This document shows positions 8,890-18,625 of a DNA stretch of 64,000 bases, one piece after another; the first letter of the stretch is position 1, and every line of letters starts with the position of its first letter. This DNA is from a virus. A program made the position numbers and the translations under genes. A model generated the notes under the pieces. The model made no database searches. It was not told the DNA's origin and saw only the letters and a program-made list of their open reading frames with translations. The DNA is taken from the IMG/VR virus record IMGVR_UViG_3300020157_000005, positions 1-64,000 of that record; one strand, 5' to 3'.

Positions 8890-11800
8890 TTATTTACTAT
8901 CCTGAGTTTGAGTTATTGTGAACCGGCTCAGGAACTTCAGTGAATTGTTGTTATCTAACACTCTCCTCAACTTCATATCCTTGGCCCTTAGCTGGTACTT
9001 CCTAAATGATCGTACACCGTAGTCCAGGTTATTATCTACTAGTACTTTACGACCTTGTGTTGGGTCACATGTAGTCTCCCATATAGGTTGGTTAGTGTCC
9101 TTCACCTTGTCCCAATACATGTTAGTGTTATATATATGGTCTACCTTCTCTACTAATATAGCAGTGTTAGTGGGATTGTATATAGGGTACTGCCGGTATG
9201 TGTATAGGTTATTCTCGTCTTTTGGTACTACTACACAGGTACCGGTATTCTGTTGGTTGTTGTATGCTACTATCTTGTTGAAGTAGACACACCCATCTAA
9301 CTCATTGTACAGTGTTGGTGAGGTGTACTTCAGCACTGTGAGGTAGTCCTGTATACCCTGGAATATCTGGTCATCGTACTTGTATATGAATGGTGCCTCC
9401 AGTATATACGGATACTCTACTCCTCTGAATGTCTGATACAGTACGAATGTGCTGTTGTGATCCCATACATCCGGTGTACCGCTATTATATCCTGCCTGGA
9501 AGTAGTTGGTATGTTCTACATAGTAGTTGGGTATATAGGAGTGCCAGCTAATCCATGAGTTACTGATGAAGGAGAATGACATTGTTAATGACTTGTTACA
9601 GAAGTACTCAGGATCTCCGAGTTGTATTATTATCTTCTCAGTGCTAGTATTTGTAACAGTAGGTGTGGGGCACACAAAGGGTGGTACAATGTCATCCGTT
9701 CTTGGATTCCAACAGATTGTATCTATTGGTTTCACTCTAACGTACTCATAACCTTCAGGACAACATGTAGCAGTACCTGATATACCGGAGTTAACACCAC
9801 ATGATATTGGTAGTATAGCGTCACCTCCTTCATTTGGGTAACATCCTATATACTGTGGAGGGAAATCAGCAGGTGCTAATGTGTAATAATCAGGGCAGCA
9901 TGTTACTACAGGTATACCCGGTGTTGGTGCTGGTGTTGTTTTTGATAATGTGTTATTAATGTAGAAGTTAGTACCATCGTATTGTAACCCTGTACCCGGT
10001 AGTATACTGTAGTCTATCTTAGTGATTAGCAACCTCTTATAGAAGTTATCGTAAGTACCATGTATACCTATACCATTGAAGTTGTTATCAATAGGGTAGT
10101 TAGGAAATGTGTTCAGTATCTGGAATGGTAAGTTATCCTGGAAGTACTTAGAGTTCAGGTATTTAGGTCCTGATAGTTCCTCTACACTGGTTCCTCTCAT
10201 TAATACTATCTTCCCACGTAATACATCAGCCCATACATGCCCTTGTTCAGTATTGAGTAGGAATTTATTCTGTGTACCCAGGAACCCTATATCCGTCTTA
10301 TTGATCTGTACAGGTTGTGAGCCAGAGAATAATGCACCGGTACCGAGTACTGCAGTAATAGATGAGGTATCTACAGTAGCCAGAGCATTGTACATTTCGA
10401 AGTCATTCTGATATCGTACTAGTACTGTCCTACCTTCTAATGTATCTAATGCCTGTAATGTTCCGAACTTCTTAGGGAAATCGAATAGATTACCCGGTCT
10501 ATATACCAGGTAGTTGTTCTTCGTCTCTTCCAGTGAACTTTTATCACTCCATATAGCCCTGTTGTTGTAGTCTATATAACATACCTGATCTGGTGCCCAA
10601 TCTGGACGTAATGTAGTGAATGCTGTCTGCTTATTCTGCCCTGAGTACGTCTTATTGTATGTGTAGGTATTATCGAATGCTATAGGTACATTGGTTTCCT
10701 GTAGCCACTCATCTGGTATACCGGTACCAACATTGGGCCAGAAGTTACCTTCCCTGATATTATATGCCTGTCTCATGGATACATTCACCTCACTCTCACA
10801 ATAATAATTAATGACTCCATATGCATATAGGTACGCCATACCACGTTCATATAGATCAACAGTGCCATAGTTGTTACACTCCAGGTTGGTTATCTTCAGT
10901 CCGAATGACTGGAAGAATACTGACCCGAATAGTTCAGCTACTAACTGCAACATAACCGCCACAAGTGCCAAACCTCCTGTGAGTATGAGTAGTGCTATAT
11001 GACCTGGAGTATTGAACAAGCTACTAAGGTTGGTTAGTCCAGGCCCGAAGGGGTTATCTCCTGCCAGTGTCTCATTATCAGTACTATAGTAGTATATTGG
11101 ATATCCTATATTCCCGGTATTGGTATGTGAGAATGCATCCTGGTTATAGTTGATATCGTATCCATCTGGTCTGTTGACAGTGCTCTTCAGATAGAATGCC
11201 TGTTTGATCTTCAGTGCGAATTGGTTAATGAAGCAATCACCCCCATATACTATAGGTATACTGGTATCGGTTAACCTACCCTGAGTACCTGTATCTACAG
11301 GTTGATATGAGAATATCTCTCCATATTGATCATCTAACTGCCTCTTCAGTGAGCAATAGTATGAAGACACCTCACGAGTGAATGGGTTGGACTGGTTACA
11401 TACTCCAGCTTCTCCTGCAGTTGTACGTGATGTATCCTGTGGTATACCCAGTAATAGTCCGGATGTATTAACCTGTTGATGGGTATATGGCAATACACTG
11501 TTAACGGATATATATACTGACGACTCTCTATCCGTATTATTCAACTGGAATGTATCTCCGAATGTGCTATTGATGCCAGAGTTAACATACCCACCATGTT
11601 GTATGTACCGTATTTTATTACCTACATCATCAGGTATTACTGTGTAGTTATTGTACTGACCCAGACCGTTGTATTGCCATCCATAGTTGAAGTATGGTAC
11701 CAACTTAGTGAGTACCTCCAACATAGCATTGTAGGTGGGTATGAAATTCTGTATATCCAACTTAGGCTGGAAGTGAGTGTTAGTAGTAGTAAGATCCTCA

Positions 11801-13872
11801 GTACCTGTAGTAGTTGAGTTGTTATTCTGTAACTCTATACTAATAGTAGACAAACAAGCAACTGCAAATGATATACCGAGCACTTCCTTGGTTATTATTT
11901 TCTCACCCGCATTATCCTTCACAGGTACGAAGTGGGCAGTACAGTTACCATACTCAGCCGTTTCCAACTTCAGGAAAGAACCCTGTATACCTGCAGATTG
12001 ATAGAAGTGTGTATCAGGTGAATGGAATGTGAACCGGTTACGTTGGAAATCATTCAACCTATTAGCAGCATTGTCACCTGACTTATCCTCTACAGGTTGT
12101 GATGATATGAATGGATCAGGGCGCACATCATTGAATGGGTAATTGGCATAGAAGTAATCCGCACCTTCCTTCTGGTAATGACCACAGTTGAATAACAACC
12201 CCTTAGCTATTATAGACCGGTTAGCACCTCTATCACCTCTCATTATCTTGAACCCTACTATAGCATTCTTCTGTGCCTGTGTAAGGGATGAAGTCGCTAT
12301 AGCATTCTTCAATGAGTCAATATCTACTAGGAACCCTATTGGATATACATTACCTACAGCATCATGTATGTGTGTTACAGTACTATCTGGGAACTTATGG
12401 TGTCGTATAGGTTGATTAGCTAATGGTCCCCATATATTAGTATTAGCAGGGTATACATCAGTGCTCTCCCAATAGGACATGGTACCATGTTCCCACGGCT
12501 TAATACCAGTACATGGATCAGTAGCACCGGGTAAATGGCCTGTGGGTGTTCCTGTGTTATATACCTTCCATCTAGGGAGTACCGGAGATGGGCATGTGCC
12601 TTCCTCTATAGCTACTACATCCTGGTTATATACTACAGGTACTAGATCAGAAGGTATAGCTGCTCTACCTGGTATATGACACCTTGTAGATTGTTTCCCG
12701 TTATTGAATAGTAGACATAACTCAAGTGGATACACTTCATCCCTGAAGTACCCTTCATAGTTAGCGCATACTACTCCATTAGAGTACCCTATCTCCTGTT
12801 GTCCATATGCACCTGCAGGTACTTGTGACGTACCCCATCCTACTACTATCTGTGATGCTATCTGTTGATAACTGATATCCTCTTCCTTCACCAGATCACC
12901 CCATACTAGCACATCATCCACCTGACACAATGTACCAGCTATATCATAGTATTCGAACTGTTCCATAACTTCTGTCATAGTTATAGGAGTATTCACATTA
13001 CTCTGTTCCAGTCCGGTATATGTATGGGTATATGTGCTGGTCTGTATATGATAGGTACCTACATATTCTGGTGTAGTTACAGAGTTGATTGTCTTGATCA
13101 CTACCAGGTTGAAATAGCTATATAACCCTGATGTATCCAGATTACTGATATCTACTTCTATAGCATGATTGGTTAGCAGGTTAGTATCCAATGATGTCTT
13201 CCCTTCCAGGAATATGCGAACAGGGTTAGTGACACTATAGAATCGTGTTAGGCCATTACTACGTACATCAGCATACTGTATACAGAACTGGTAGTCGCCT
13301 TCTATAATATTACCTCCTACAGCTATTCTATTGGTTTTTATATTCGGTATAAGGAATGTAGGTTGTACATTCATCATATTGGTATCTACAGCAGTAGTGC
13401 CAGGGTAGAATGGCAGGTTATTGAGATCAATATACCTACGCACATTATACCTATCTGTGAAGTAGAGTTGTGTACTACAATTAGTGGTCTTTACTTCCGT
13501 CTTGAGTATAGGATGTTGTATAGACCAACCGATAACATCAGAACCAGCAACAGTGTCATCTATTAATATATTGAATGTGCATTGTGTATTAACCACATAT
13601 CCGAACATACTATACCCTGTAGTAGGGTTAGTGAGATAGTAGTAGGTGTTGTTGAGTTGTACTATATTACGTACACCTATTGCCTTATAACCGGTAGGCA
13701 AGGTAATACATGCTATAGACCCCTCTTCATTCTGATAGGTTACCTGTTGTCCATCTATAGCACTATTAATAGCGTTGAGTGCTTCGGTAATATACCCCGC
13801 ACCTATCTCATCAATAACACTATCAGTGTTAAGTCCTGCACGACATTGTATAGGAGTATTGTTAATAGCCAT
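8890..13872 (-). CDS. Tail stabilisation / muzzle-like protein (1660 aa)
   Basis: A 1660-residue beta-rich protein starting MAINNTPIQCRAGLNTDSV. It sits directly after the tail tubular gene and shares one base with it. In crAss-like phages this slot holds the tail stabilisation protein (P22 gp10-like, called the muzzle in the phiCrAss001 virion), which is very large and forms the distal tail. Segments such as LYFTDRYNVRRYIDL and FCIQYADVRSNGLTRFYS suit a beta-propeller-like tail protein. A hydrophobic stretch sits near residues 955-985. Two cysteine modules, CCPDYY near 1324 and CCPEGYEYV near 1370, match the repeats of the 201-residue protein at 18018. The assignment rests on size, order and neighbours. 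Confidence 0.75.
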   Translation of the reverse strand: MAINNTPIQCRAGLNTDSVIDEIGAGYITEALNAINSAIDGQQVTYQNEEGSIACITLPTGYKAIGVRNIVQLNNTYYYLTNPTTGYSMFGYVVNTQCTFNILIDDTVAGSDVIGWSIQHPILKTEVKTTNCSTQLYFTDRYNVRRYIDLNNLPFYPGTTAVDTNMMNVQPTFLIPNIKTNRIAVGGNIIEGDYQFCIQYADVRSNGLTRFYSVTNPVRIFLEGKTSLDTNLLTNHAIEVDISNLDTSGLYSYFNLVVIKTINSVTTPEYVGTYHIQTSTYTHTYTGLEQSNVNTPITMTEVMEQFEYYDIAGTLCQVDDVLVWGDLVKEEDISYQQIASQIVVGWGTSQVPAGAYGQQEIGYSNGVVCANYEGYFRDEVYPLELCLLFNNGKQSTRCHIPGRAAIPSDLVPVVYNQDVVAIEEGTCPSPVLPRWKVYNTGTPTGHLPGATDPCTGIKPWEHGTMSYWESTDVYPANTNIWGPLANQPIRHHKFPDSTVTHIHDAVGNVYPIGFLVDIDSLKNAIATSSLTQAQKNAIVGFKIMRGDRGANRSIIAKGLLFNCGHYQKEGADYFYANYPFNDVRPDPFISSQPVEDKSGDNAANRLNDFQRNRFTFHSPDTHFYQSAGIQGSFLKLETAEYGNCTAHFVPVKDNAGEKIITKEVLGISFAVACLSTISIELQNNNSTTTGTEDLTTTNTHFQPKLDIQNFIPTYNAMLEVLTKLVPYFNYGWQYNGLGQYNNYTVIPDDVGNKIRYIQHGGYVNSGINSTFGDTFQLNNTDRESSVYISVNSVLPYTHQQVNTSGLLLGIPQDTSRTTAGEAGVCNQSNPFTREVSSYYCSLKRQLDDQYGEIFSYQPVDTGTQGRLTDTSIPIVYGGDCFINQFALKIKQAFYLKSTVNRPDGYDINYNQDAFSHTNTGNIGYPIYYYSTDNETLAGDNPFGPGLTNLSSLFNTPGHIALLILTGGLALVAVMLQLVAELFGSVFFQSFGLKITNLECNNYGTVDLYERGMAYLYAYGVINYYCESEVNVSMRQAYNIREGNFWPNVGTGIPDEWLQETNVPIAFDNTYTYNKTYSGQNKQTAFTTLRPDWAPDQVCYIDYNNRAIWSDKSSLEETKNNYLVYRPGNLFDFPKKFGTLQALDTLEGRTVLVRYQNDFEMYNALATVDTSSITAVLGTGALFSGSQPVQINKTDIGFLGTQNKFLLNTEQGHVWADVLRGKIVLMRGTSVEELSGPKYLNSKYFQDNLPFQILNTFPNYPIDNNFNGIGIHGTYDNFYKRLLITKIDYSILPGTGLQYDGTNFYINNTLSKTTPAPTPGIPVVTCCPDYYTLAPADFPPQYIGCYPNEGGDAILPISCGVNSGISGTATCCPEGYEYVRVKPIDTICWNPRTDDIVPPFVCPTPTVTNTSTEKIIIQLGDPEYFCNKSLTMSFSFISNSWISWHSYIPNYYVEHTNYFQAGYNSGTPDVWDHNSTFVLYQTFRGVEYPYILEAPFIYKYDDQIFQGIQDYLTVLKYTSPTLYNELDGCVYFNKIVAYNNQQNTGTCVVVPKDENNLYTYRQYPIYNPTNTAILVEKVDHIYNTNMYWDKVKDTNQPIWETTCDPTQGRKVLVDNNLDYGVRSFRKYQLRAKDMKLRRVLDNNNSLKFLSRFTITQTQDSK

Positions 13873-14819
13873 TACCGGTATCTACCTCTTTGTACCCGTG
13901 TTGTTGGTCCAACCAACAGGAACCTATTGTTACGGTTATATGATCGTATTATGCTCTTTTGAAACTCATAACTATCTCCAGCTATTGCATAGTTCTTAGC
14001 ATTGATGTATGCTGTATCCATTCTACTCTCTGCATCATCCCTCTTAGCTCTTATCTGGTTGAATGTTTCATCAGTGGACTGGTTGAATAACTGCTGATAT
14101 ACCATGAACCGGAGATACTGATACAGGTACTTCTGAAATGGGTCATTATCAGGTATCATATAGTAACCAGTCTCAGGGTCAACTGCTCTTGTAGCATAGT
14201 ATGCCATGTAGATAGTACCAGACTGAAATGAAGTCATCATATGATTACCTATTATATCAAATGTATCTAATGCACTGCTGGATATATTAGGGCAATCTGC
14301 ATGACAACTACCCATTGTTGCGAAGTTACCTGGCTTCAATAGACAACTAACAGAGAATGTAAATGACAGTTGGCTCATTACCTTGTTGGTGACTATATAG
14401 TTATCAGGTACTCCGCATAGTGAAGGGAGATTAACCGGCTGCTGTATATGTGTAGAACATGGATACCCGGGAGTACAACTATTACACTTCTCTACTTCAT
14501 ATGGTGCTACTCTGCAATCAGTCTGATAGTAGAATACATGTGGTGATATGATAGGACCTTTACTATAGGTTGCACACATCCACACCTCTCGTACCTGATA
14601 GAAGTCACAAGGTAGATCACAGCGACCATTCCACATATCCATAACACATGGTTGTATAGGACGGTACGTGTTCTCCATCTTATCAAGGCAATCTGCAGTC
14701 CATATTGGGAATAGAAGGTCATCAATCGAGCCTGTGTTGAAATAGTCCCGCATCTCTTCCTTTACCCTGGAATAGATAGCCTCTGGTGATATATATCGTG
14801 TAGGACTTCCGTTTGTCAT
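13872..14819 (-). CDS. Tail tubular / ring protein (P22 gp4-like)
   Basis: A 315-residue protein between the IHF-like gene and the 1660-residue stabilisation gene, overlapping its upstream neighbour by 4 nt. The beginning (ISPEAIYSRVKEEMRDYF) is helical. The C-terminal part (QLFNQSTDETFNQIRAKRD and on) is also helical, as expected of head-tail adaptors that form a ring below the portal. Several cysteines cluster around CNSCTPGYPCSTH near residues 117-129. Crassvirales carry a P22 gp4-like tubular protein at this place. The identification is by gene order and length. Confidence 0.65.
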   Translation of the reverse strand: MTNGSPTRYISPEAIYSRVKEEMRDYFNTGSIDDLLFPIWTADCLDKMENTYRPIQPCVMDMWNGRCDLPCDFYQVREVWMCATYSKGPIISPHVFYYQTDCRVAPYEVEKCNSCTPGYPCSTHIQQPVNLPSLCGVPDNYIVTNKVMSQLSFTFSVSCLLKPGNFATMGSCHADCPNISSSALDTFDIIGNHMMTSFQSGTIYMAYYATRAVDPETGYYMIPDNDPFQKYLYQYLRFMVYQQLFNQSTDETFNQIRAKRDDAESRMDTAYINAKNYAIAGDSYEFQKSIIRSYNRNNRFLLVGPTTRVQRGRYR

Positions 14820-15337
14820 TTCTTTCTTTTTGCGAATGGTATATACAACTGCTTATACAACTCTCTGTATGGTTCATTATCACTTAGTATATGTTCACTC
14901 AGTAACTTTCTATTAGCCTTCATCATGTCCAGTCTCCATATAGCCTTATGCTTTATCTTGGACATACTCTTTATCCATTTGAAGTTATATCGCCTACCTT
15001 CAGTGTGGTGGTTAGTCCAGTATACCAGGTTGCCTTGTGCCATTGACTCCTTCCAATTAACACCCATTCCCTTTCTGAATGCCACCCCTCTCTTATCTCC
15101 ATTGGTCTTTACACACAATTTGCCTAGTCCATGAGGTAATGTAACCATGTGCCCCGTCTTCAGTATGTGGTCAACATAGTGTGCATTGAGATCTATTATA
15201 CACTGGTTATATTGAACGTATGTTAGTTTCACTCCAGGATTACGTTCCATGAATAGTGCATAACAGTCCTTAGAACCGGTTAGTATATCTCTCTTTGGTC
15301 TACCTCCATGGTACTGTCCAGCGAAGTTGAATGCCAT
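14816..15337 (-). CDS. HU/IHF-like DNA-binding protein
   Basis: A 173-residue basic protein. The segment around residues 57-80, with VDHILKTGHMVTLPHGLGKL, resembles the HU/IHF core in which an amphipathic helix leads to a 'G..V.LP.(F/L)G.(F/L)' beta turn. Crassvirales typically encode one or two IHF-like proteins beside the tail tubular gene. A basic extension follows (RKGMGVNWKESM and FKWIKSMSKIKHKA). It may organise DNA in the capsid or portal channel, or be a virion component; its partner is not visible. It overlaps the tubular gene by 4 nt (ATGA). Confidence 0.65.
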   Translation of the reverse strand: MAFNFAGQYHGGRPKRDILTGSKDCYALFMERNPGVKLTYVQYNQCIIDLNAHYVDHILKTGHMVTLPHGLGKLCVKTNGDKRGVAFRKGMGVNWKESMAQGNLVYWTNHHTEGRRYNFKWIKSMSKIKHKAIWRLDMMKANRKLLSEHILSDNEPYRELYKQLYIPFAKRKK

Positions 15338-15341
15338 ATAT

Positions 15342-16100
15342 TTATTTCGTATTATCTTTTCCTAATGGTGCATTATCATTATCTGCTGACCTCTTGTACC
15401 TATTAGACAATTTCTCTGCCACCGCCTTTATTACAGGATCTATTAGGTATCCAGGGCATTTAAATTCCTGATCATAAGGGTTAGGGGGACAGCATAGGTT
15501 CATATCATTTATAGATACTTCATCAGATGCAGAACAACAACCTATTGCTAATGGGCTATTACAGTAACCTGGATACCACTGTAGGGACTCTGGTACATCC
15601 TCTTCGAAGTATGCTGATATCTTCACCTTCTGTATACTATCACTACCTATGTAGAGGAACCTATTCTGTATCCAGAAGTGTATCTGATTTGTTTTCAACC
15701 CTAGTGACAATGAGTTAACGAACCTATCCGGAGTACTCTCTATAAACCTTCTGGATATTAGGTCAATAGAATATACCCCTTGTATGAGCATCCCAAAGTT
15801 GTTACCTTCGGCTATCTTAGGAAGTTGTACTACAGAGCGTGATATGATGTAATCTGACCGATATCCACAGCACTCTGCTATTGATACCTGCTTCATCTTC
15901 AGACAAGGTAGTACAGTGAATATGTTAGGGGAGTTCCATAGCTTCCTTCTATCAGTGACCTGACGTACATATGCAATGGCTGTAGACTGTAACTCGGATA
16001 GAATGAATCTATCTGATATATTCTGGGTAGTTGCAGAAGACTGGAGTTTAAACTCTCCACGAACAGTAGCTATTGCCTCTTTGTTACTCCTCTTGACCAT
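15342..16100 (-). CDS. Conserved crAss-like virion protein (252 aa), cysteine-rich C-terminal half
   Basis: A 252-residue protein encoded just upstream of the IHF-like gene. The N-terminal two thirds look like a soluble mixed alpha/beta domain. The C-terminal third contains GCCSASDE and LCCPPNPYDQ, cysteine pairs reminiscent of the CCP modules in the tail proteins at 18018 and 8890. A promoter-like module with TAACTTTG ends only 4 nt before its ATG, so the transcript may be leaderless or nearly so. It is probably a tail or neck component by position; no family recognised. Confidence 0.6.
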   Translation of the reverse strand: MVKRSNKEAIATVRGEFKLQSSATTQNISDRFILSELQSTAIAYVRQVTDRRKLWNSPNIFTVLPCLKMKQVSIAECCGYRSDYIISRSVVQLPKIAEGNNFGMLIQGVYSIDLISRRFIESTPDRFVNSLSLGLKTNQIHFWIQNRFLYIGSDSIQKVKISAYFEEDVPESLQWYPGYCNSPLAIGCCSASDEVSINDMNLCCPPNPYDQEFKCPGYLIDPVIKAVAEKLSNRYKRSADNDNAPLGKDNTK

Positions 16101-16104
16101 ATAG

Positions 16105-16160
16105 CAAAGTTATTACAGATTGATATAAGTTGGTTAGGTTATTGGTAGTTTCCCTAACTC
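16105..16160 (-). promoter_or_regulatory. Putative late promoter, nearly leaderless
   Basis: On the minus strand the gap reads GATGAGTTAGGGAAAC, then CCTAACCAACTT, then TAACTTTG (16105-16112), then ATG at 16098-16100. TAACTTTG fits the Bacteroides -7 element TAnnTTTG. The rest matches the modules at 1807 and 33818. A start point about 7 nt past the box would fall at or next to the ATG. Confidence 0.6.
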
Positions 16161-16171
16161 ATCAGGTTAGG

Positions 16172-18016
16172 TTAACTTATTATTATACCAGTTAATGTGC
16201 ACCATACCTCCAGTTGATAGTCCGAATATAACATTACTCCATTAATAAGGGTACCGTATCTCCAGTTAACATAGTATGTGTCTGCAGATTGAGATGCAAA
16301 TGTTGCCTGTGGATTCAATCCTGTAGCTGTCTGATTATCTACTAGTATATCATCACTGTCAAATAGTTGGTACTCGATAGTATCTATAGTAACTAATGAA
16401 GGTTGACTGACAGATATAACACCCGCTACAACTACTGCTGTAAGTGTCTGACAGTTATACCGGATAGCCTCGTATATATTACTATTAGCAACATCGCCTG
16501 AACATACACTATCTATCTGAAACTGGTATACTGTATTATTATCTAGGCTACCTACAGATGTAGTAGTAGCTGCAGTTAGTAATGGGTTAGGTGGTGTGAA
16601 GTTAACACCAGTTATCCATTCTGTGAATCCTCTCTGACGGTATTTAGCTATCTGATAAGAAGCTGTACCACTAGGTACCCAGGAAAGATCGAATGACCCC
16701 ATCCCTAATACTACCAGTAGATCAGATATATTATCACATAGACAACCAGTGCAAAGTTCCTTCAATGCGCAGAACTGTGCTAATAGATCAGGGTCACTGC
16801 TGATATATGAGAATAGGTTAGTAATAAATGAAGTAGGATCAGTTACATTCGGTATAAGCTGTAATTGACTATTATCCGGTGTAGGTGTTGATGTAATAGA
16901 TATACCCCAGTCTCCAGACATTGATGGTATCTTAGCCTCCAGGTAACCTGCAGTAGTATCTGATGCATTCACCTTCACCTTATTATCTACAGGAGTAGTG
17001 ACGGTCATGTTCAACTTATTACCGGTGATAGCCATAGTTATACTACTATCAAGGCTCTCTACCTTCTGATCCAGGAAGTCAGCATCAGCAGTAGTATCAC
17101 CAGATGATAGCATCACTTTGTATAACCCATCCCATGTATCATCTATAGCTACTGATACACCAGCACAACCACCTATAGCTGCTGTAGTAAGCCCTGTACC
17201 AGCAGCAGTAATATAATTAGTATGGACTGCTGAAGCTGATGTAATAAGAGCCTGTATAGTATCCTGTAGATCAGATTGAGGTATAATACATCCCCATGTT
17301 ATAGCACCTGTATCAAATGTTGGTAATGTTGTGCATATGTATGTAGTAATATACCCTACAGTAGTAGCTATAGTATCAGTAGCACCACCACCTACAGTAG
17401 CCAGACAGTTTCCACTGTTGTCGAATGTTCCTATAGCTGCCTGTTTCCCAGATACTGTAGTAGTTAGGCTACCTAAGTAACTGATAAGTGCATTGAATGC
17501 ATTCAATATGTTAGTTGGTGTACTAATAGACAGTGACCCCCATGTGTTACCAGGAGCTGCCAATAGGTTGAGTATACTACCCACTCCAGTATAAGTAGCA
17601 GTAAGTACCTGGTTACGGGTCATTCCACTTGTAATAACTATAGAACCACCACCTGCAGTTACTGAGTATGTAAGAGCCGGTGTCTGTAATGCAGATATAG
17701 CAGCTCCTAATACTACTACATCACCTGCATAGGTAACATTAATGAAGTTGTCCAGGTTGTACTGATCAATGTCAACTATCTTGGAAATACCCTCCACAAA
17801 CTCCTGTATAGTACTAGGTACACCTCCAGTAGTCGTAGTTACTGTATATCCATTATAGGGGCCATAGTTAAACCCACTGAAGTTAGGAGATGGGTTCAGG
17901 TTATTAACAGCAGTGTTGATCTCCCCCAGTATCACATCCAGTGTCTGGTTAGGTGTTACCCCAATGTATGGAAGTGCTAGGCCGGTATATATTACTGTAG
18001 AGGCATTAGTAGGCAT
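16172..18016 (-). CDS. Tail/appendage protein with a fibronectin type III-like domain (614 aa)
   Basis: A 614-residue protein rich in T, S, G, A and V, typical of a beta-rich phage appendage. The region around residues 440-530 resembles an FN3 domain: FDLSWVPSGTASYQIAKYRQRG, then a TTTSVGSLDNNTVYQFQIDSV strand pattern. A second beta-sandwich-like region follows to the C-terminus. The first 430 residues look fibrous and contain phrases such as 'LISYLGSLTTTVSGKQAAIGTF'. It is encoded next to the cysteine-rich and collar-type proteins, so it probably forms part of the tail apparatus or a fibre. Confidence 0.65.
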   Translation of the reverse strand: MPTNASTVIYTGLALPYIGVTPNQTLDVILGEINTAVNNLNPSPNFSGFNYGPYNGYTVTTTTGGVPSTIQEFVEGISKIVDIDQYNLDNFINVTYAGDVVVLGAAISALQTPALTYSVTAGGGSIVITSGMTRNQVLTATYTGVGSILNLLAAPGNTWGSLSISTPTNILNAFNALISYLGSLTTTVSGKQAAIGTFDNSGNCLATVGGGATDTIATTVGYITTYICTTLPTFDTGAITWGCIIPQSDLQDTIQALITSASAVHTNYITAAGTGLTTAAIGGCAGVSVAIDDTWDGLYKVMLSSGDTTADADFLDQKVESLDSSITMAITGNKLNMTVTTPVDNKVKVNASDTTAGYLEAKIPSMSGDWGISITSTPTPDNSQLQLIPNVTDPTSFITNLFSYISSDPDLLAQFCALKELCTGCLCDNISDLLVVLGMGSFDLSWVPSGTASYQIAKYRQRGFTEWITGVNFTPPNPLLTAATTTSVGSLDNNTVYQFQIDSVCSGDVANSNIYEAIRYNCQTLTAVVVAGVISVSQPSLVTIDTIEYQLFDSDDILVDNQTATGLNPQATFASQSADTYYVNWRYGTLINGVMLYSDYQLEVWCTLTGIIIS

Positions 18017-18017
18017 A

Positions 18018-18623
18018 TTACATGTAGTTTAGTAGTAGTAACTTGAATGTTGTATTAGGGTCAGCATATTGTATTGGCATGAATGTAATCATATTGCATG
18101 GTGGAGTTATTGGTGTATCCTCACAACAGTCAGTACATTGTCGTTTAGTGAAATCGTAAGAGAATGATATAGGTATTCCATCACTCGTACATGTACCACA
18201 TTCGAATATTGCAGGTTCCACACAGTTACAATCCAAACAAGGTATAGTAGGCTCATCCCTCTTAGTAGTTGGACTAGAACATAGTCCTGTGAGTGTAACA
18301 TATTGATACCCTGGAGGACAGCATAAACAGGTTACAGTATCTACAGGAGCATCTGGTAATATGCCCCAATTACTATTAACTACTGATACACATTGTCCTA
18401 TGAATGGTGTTATATCAGGGTTGCCTAATGTCAATATAACTCCACCATATCCTACAAATTGACCAGCTCCATTGATGAATGTGTAACCAACAGGGCAACA
18501 TTCTGAAGTAGGACAGGGTATAGCATCTACCTGCTCTCGAATAGAACAACCTGTCTGTGGAGATGGGCAGCATTTCCCACTTCCTACATACTGATAACCT
18601 TCTGGACAACATGTATTAGCCAT
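18018..18623 (-). CDS. Cysteine-rich tail protein with CCPxGY repeats
   Basis: A 201-residue protein dominated by cysteine modules: CCPEGYQYV (from residue 5), CCPSPQ, CCPVGYTF (from about 42), CCPPGYQYV (about 100), then CLDCNC and CGTCTSDG. The repeats are about 40-55 residues apart and resemble small disulfide- or metal-stabilised knobs. The same CCP(E/D)GY module occurs twice in the 1660-residue stabilisation protein, so the two may assemble together or share an exchanged domain. It lies 1 nt from the FN3-like gene downstream. Family unknown; probably a virion surface or tail component. Confidence 0.65.
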   Translation of the reverse strand: MANTCCPEGYQYVGSGKCCPSPQTGCSIREQVDAIPCPTSECCPVGYTFINGAGQFVGYGGVILTLGNPDITPFIGQCVSVVNSNWGILPDAPVDTVTCLCCPPGYQYVTLTGLCSSPTTKRDEPTIPCLDCNCVEPAIFECGTCTSDGIPISFSYDFTKRQCTDCCEDTPITPPCNMITFMPIQYADPNTTFKLLLLNYM

Positions 18624-18625
18624 AG

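Noticed and set aside
13582-13999. Overlapping plus-strand frames at the tail tube/stabilisation boundary
   Set aside because: They are shadows of the two strongly supported minus-strand genes.
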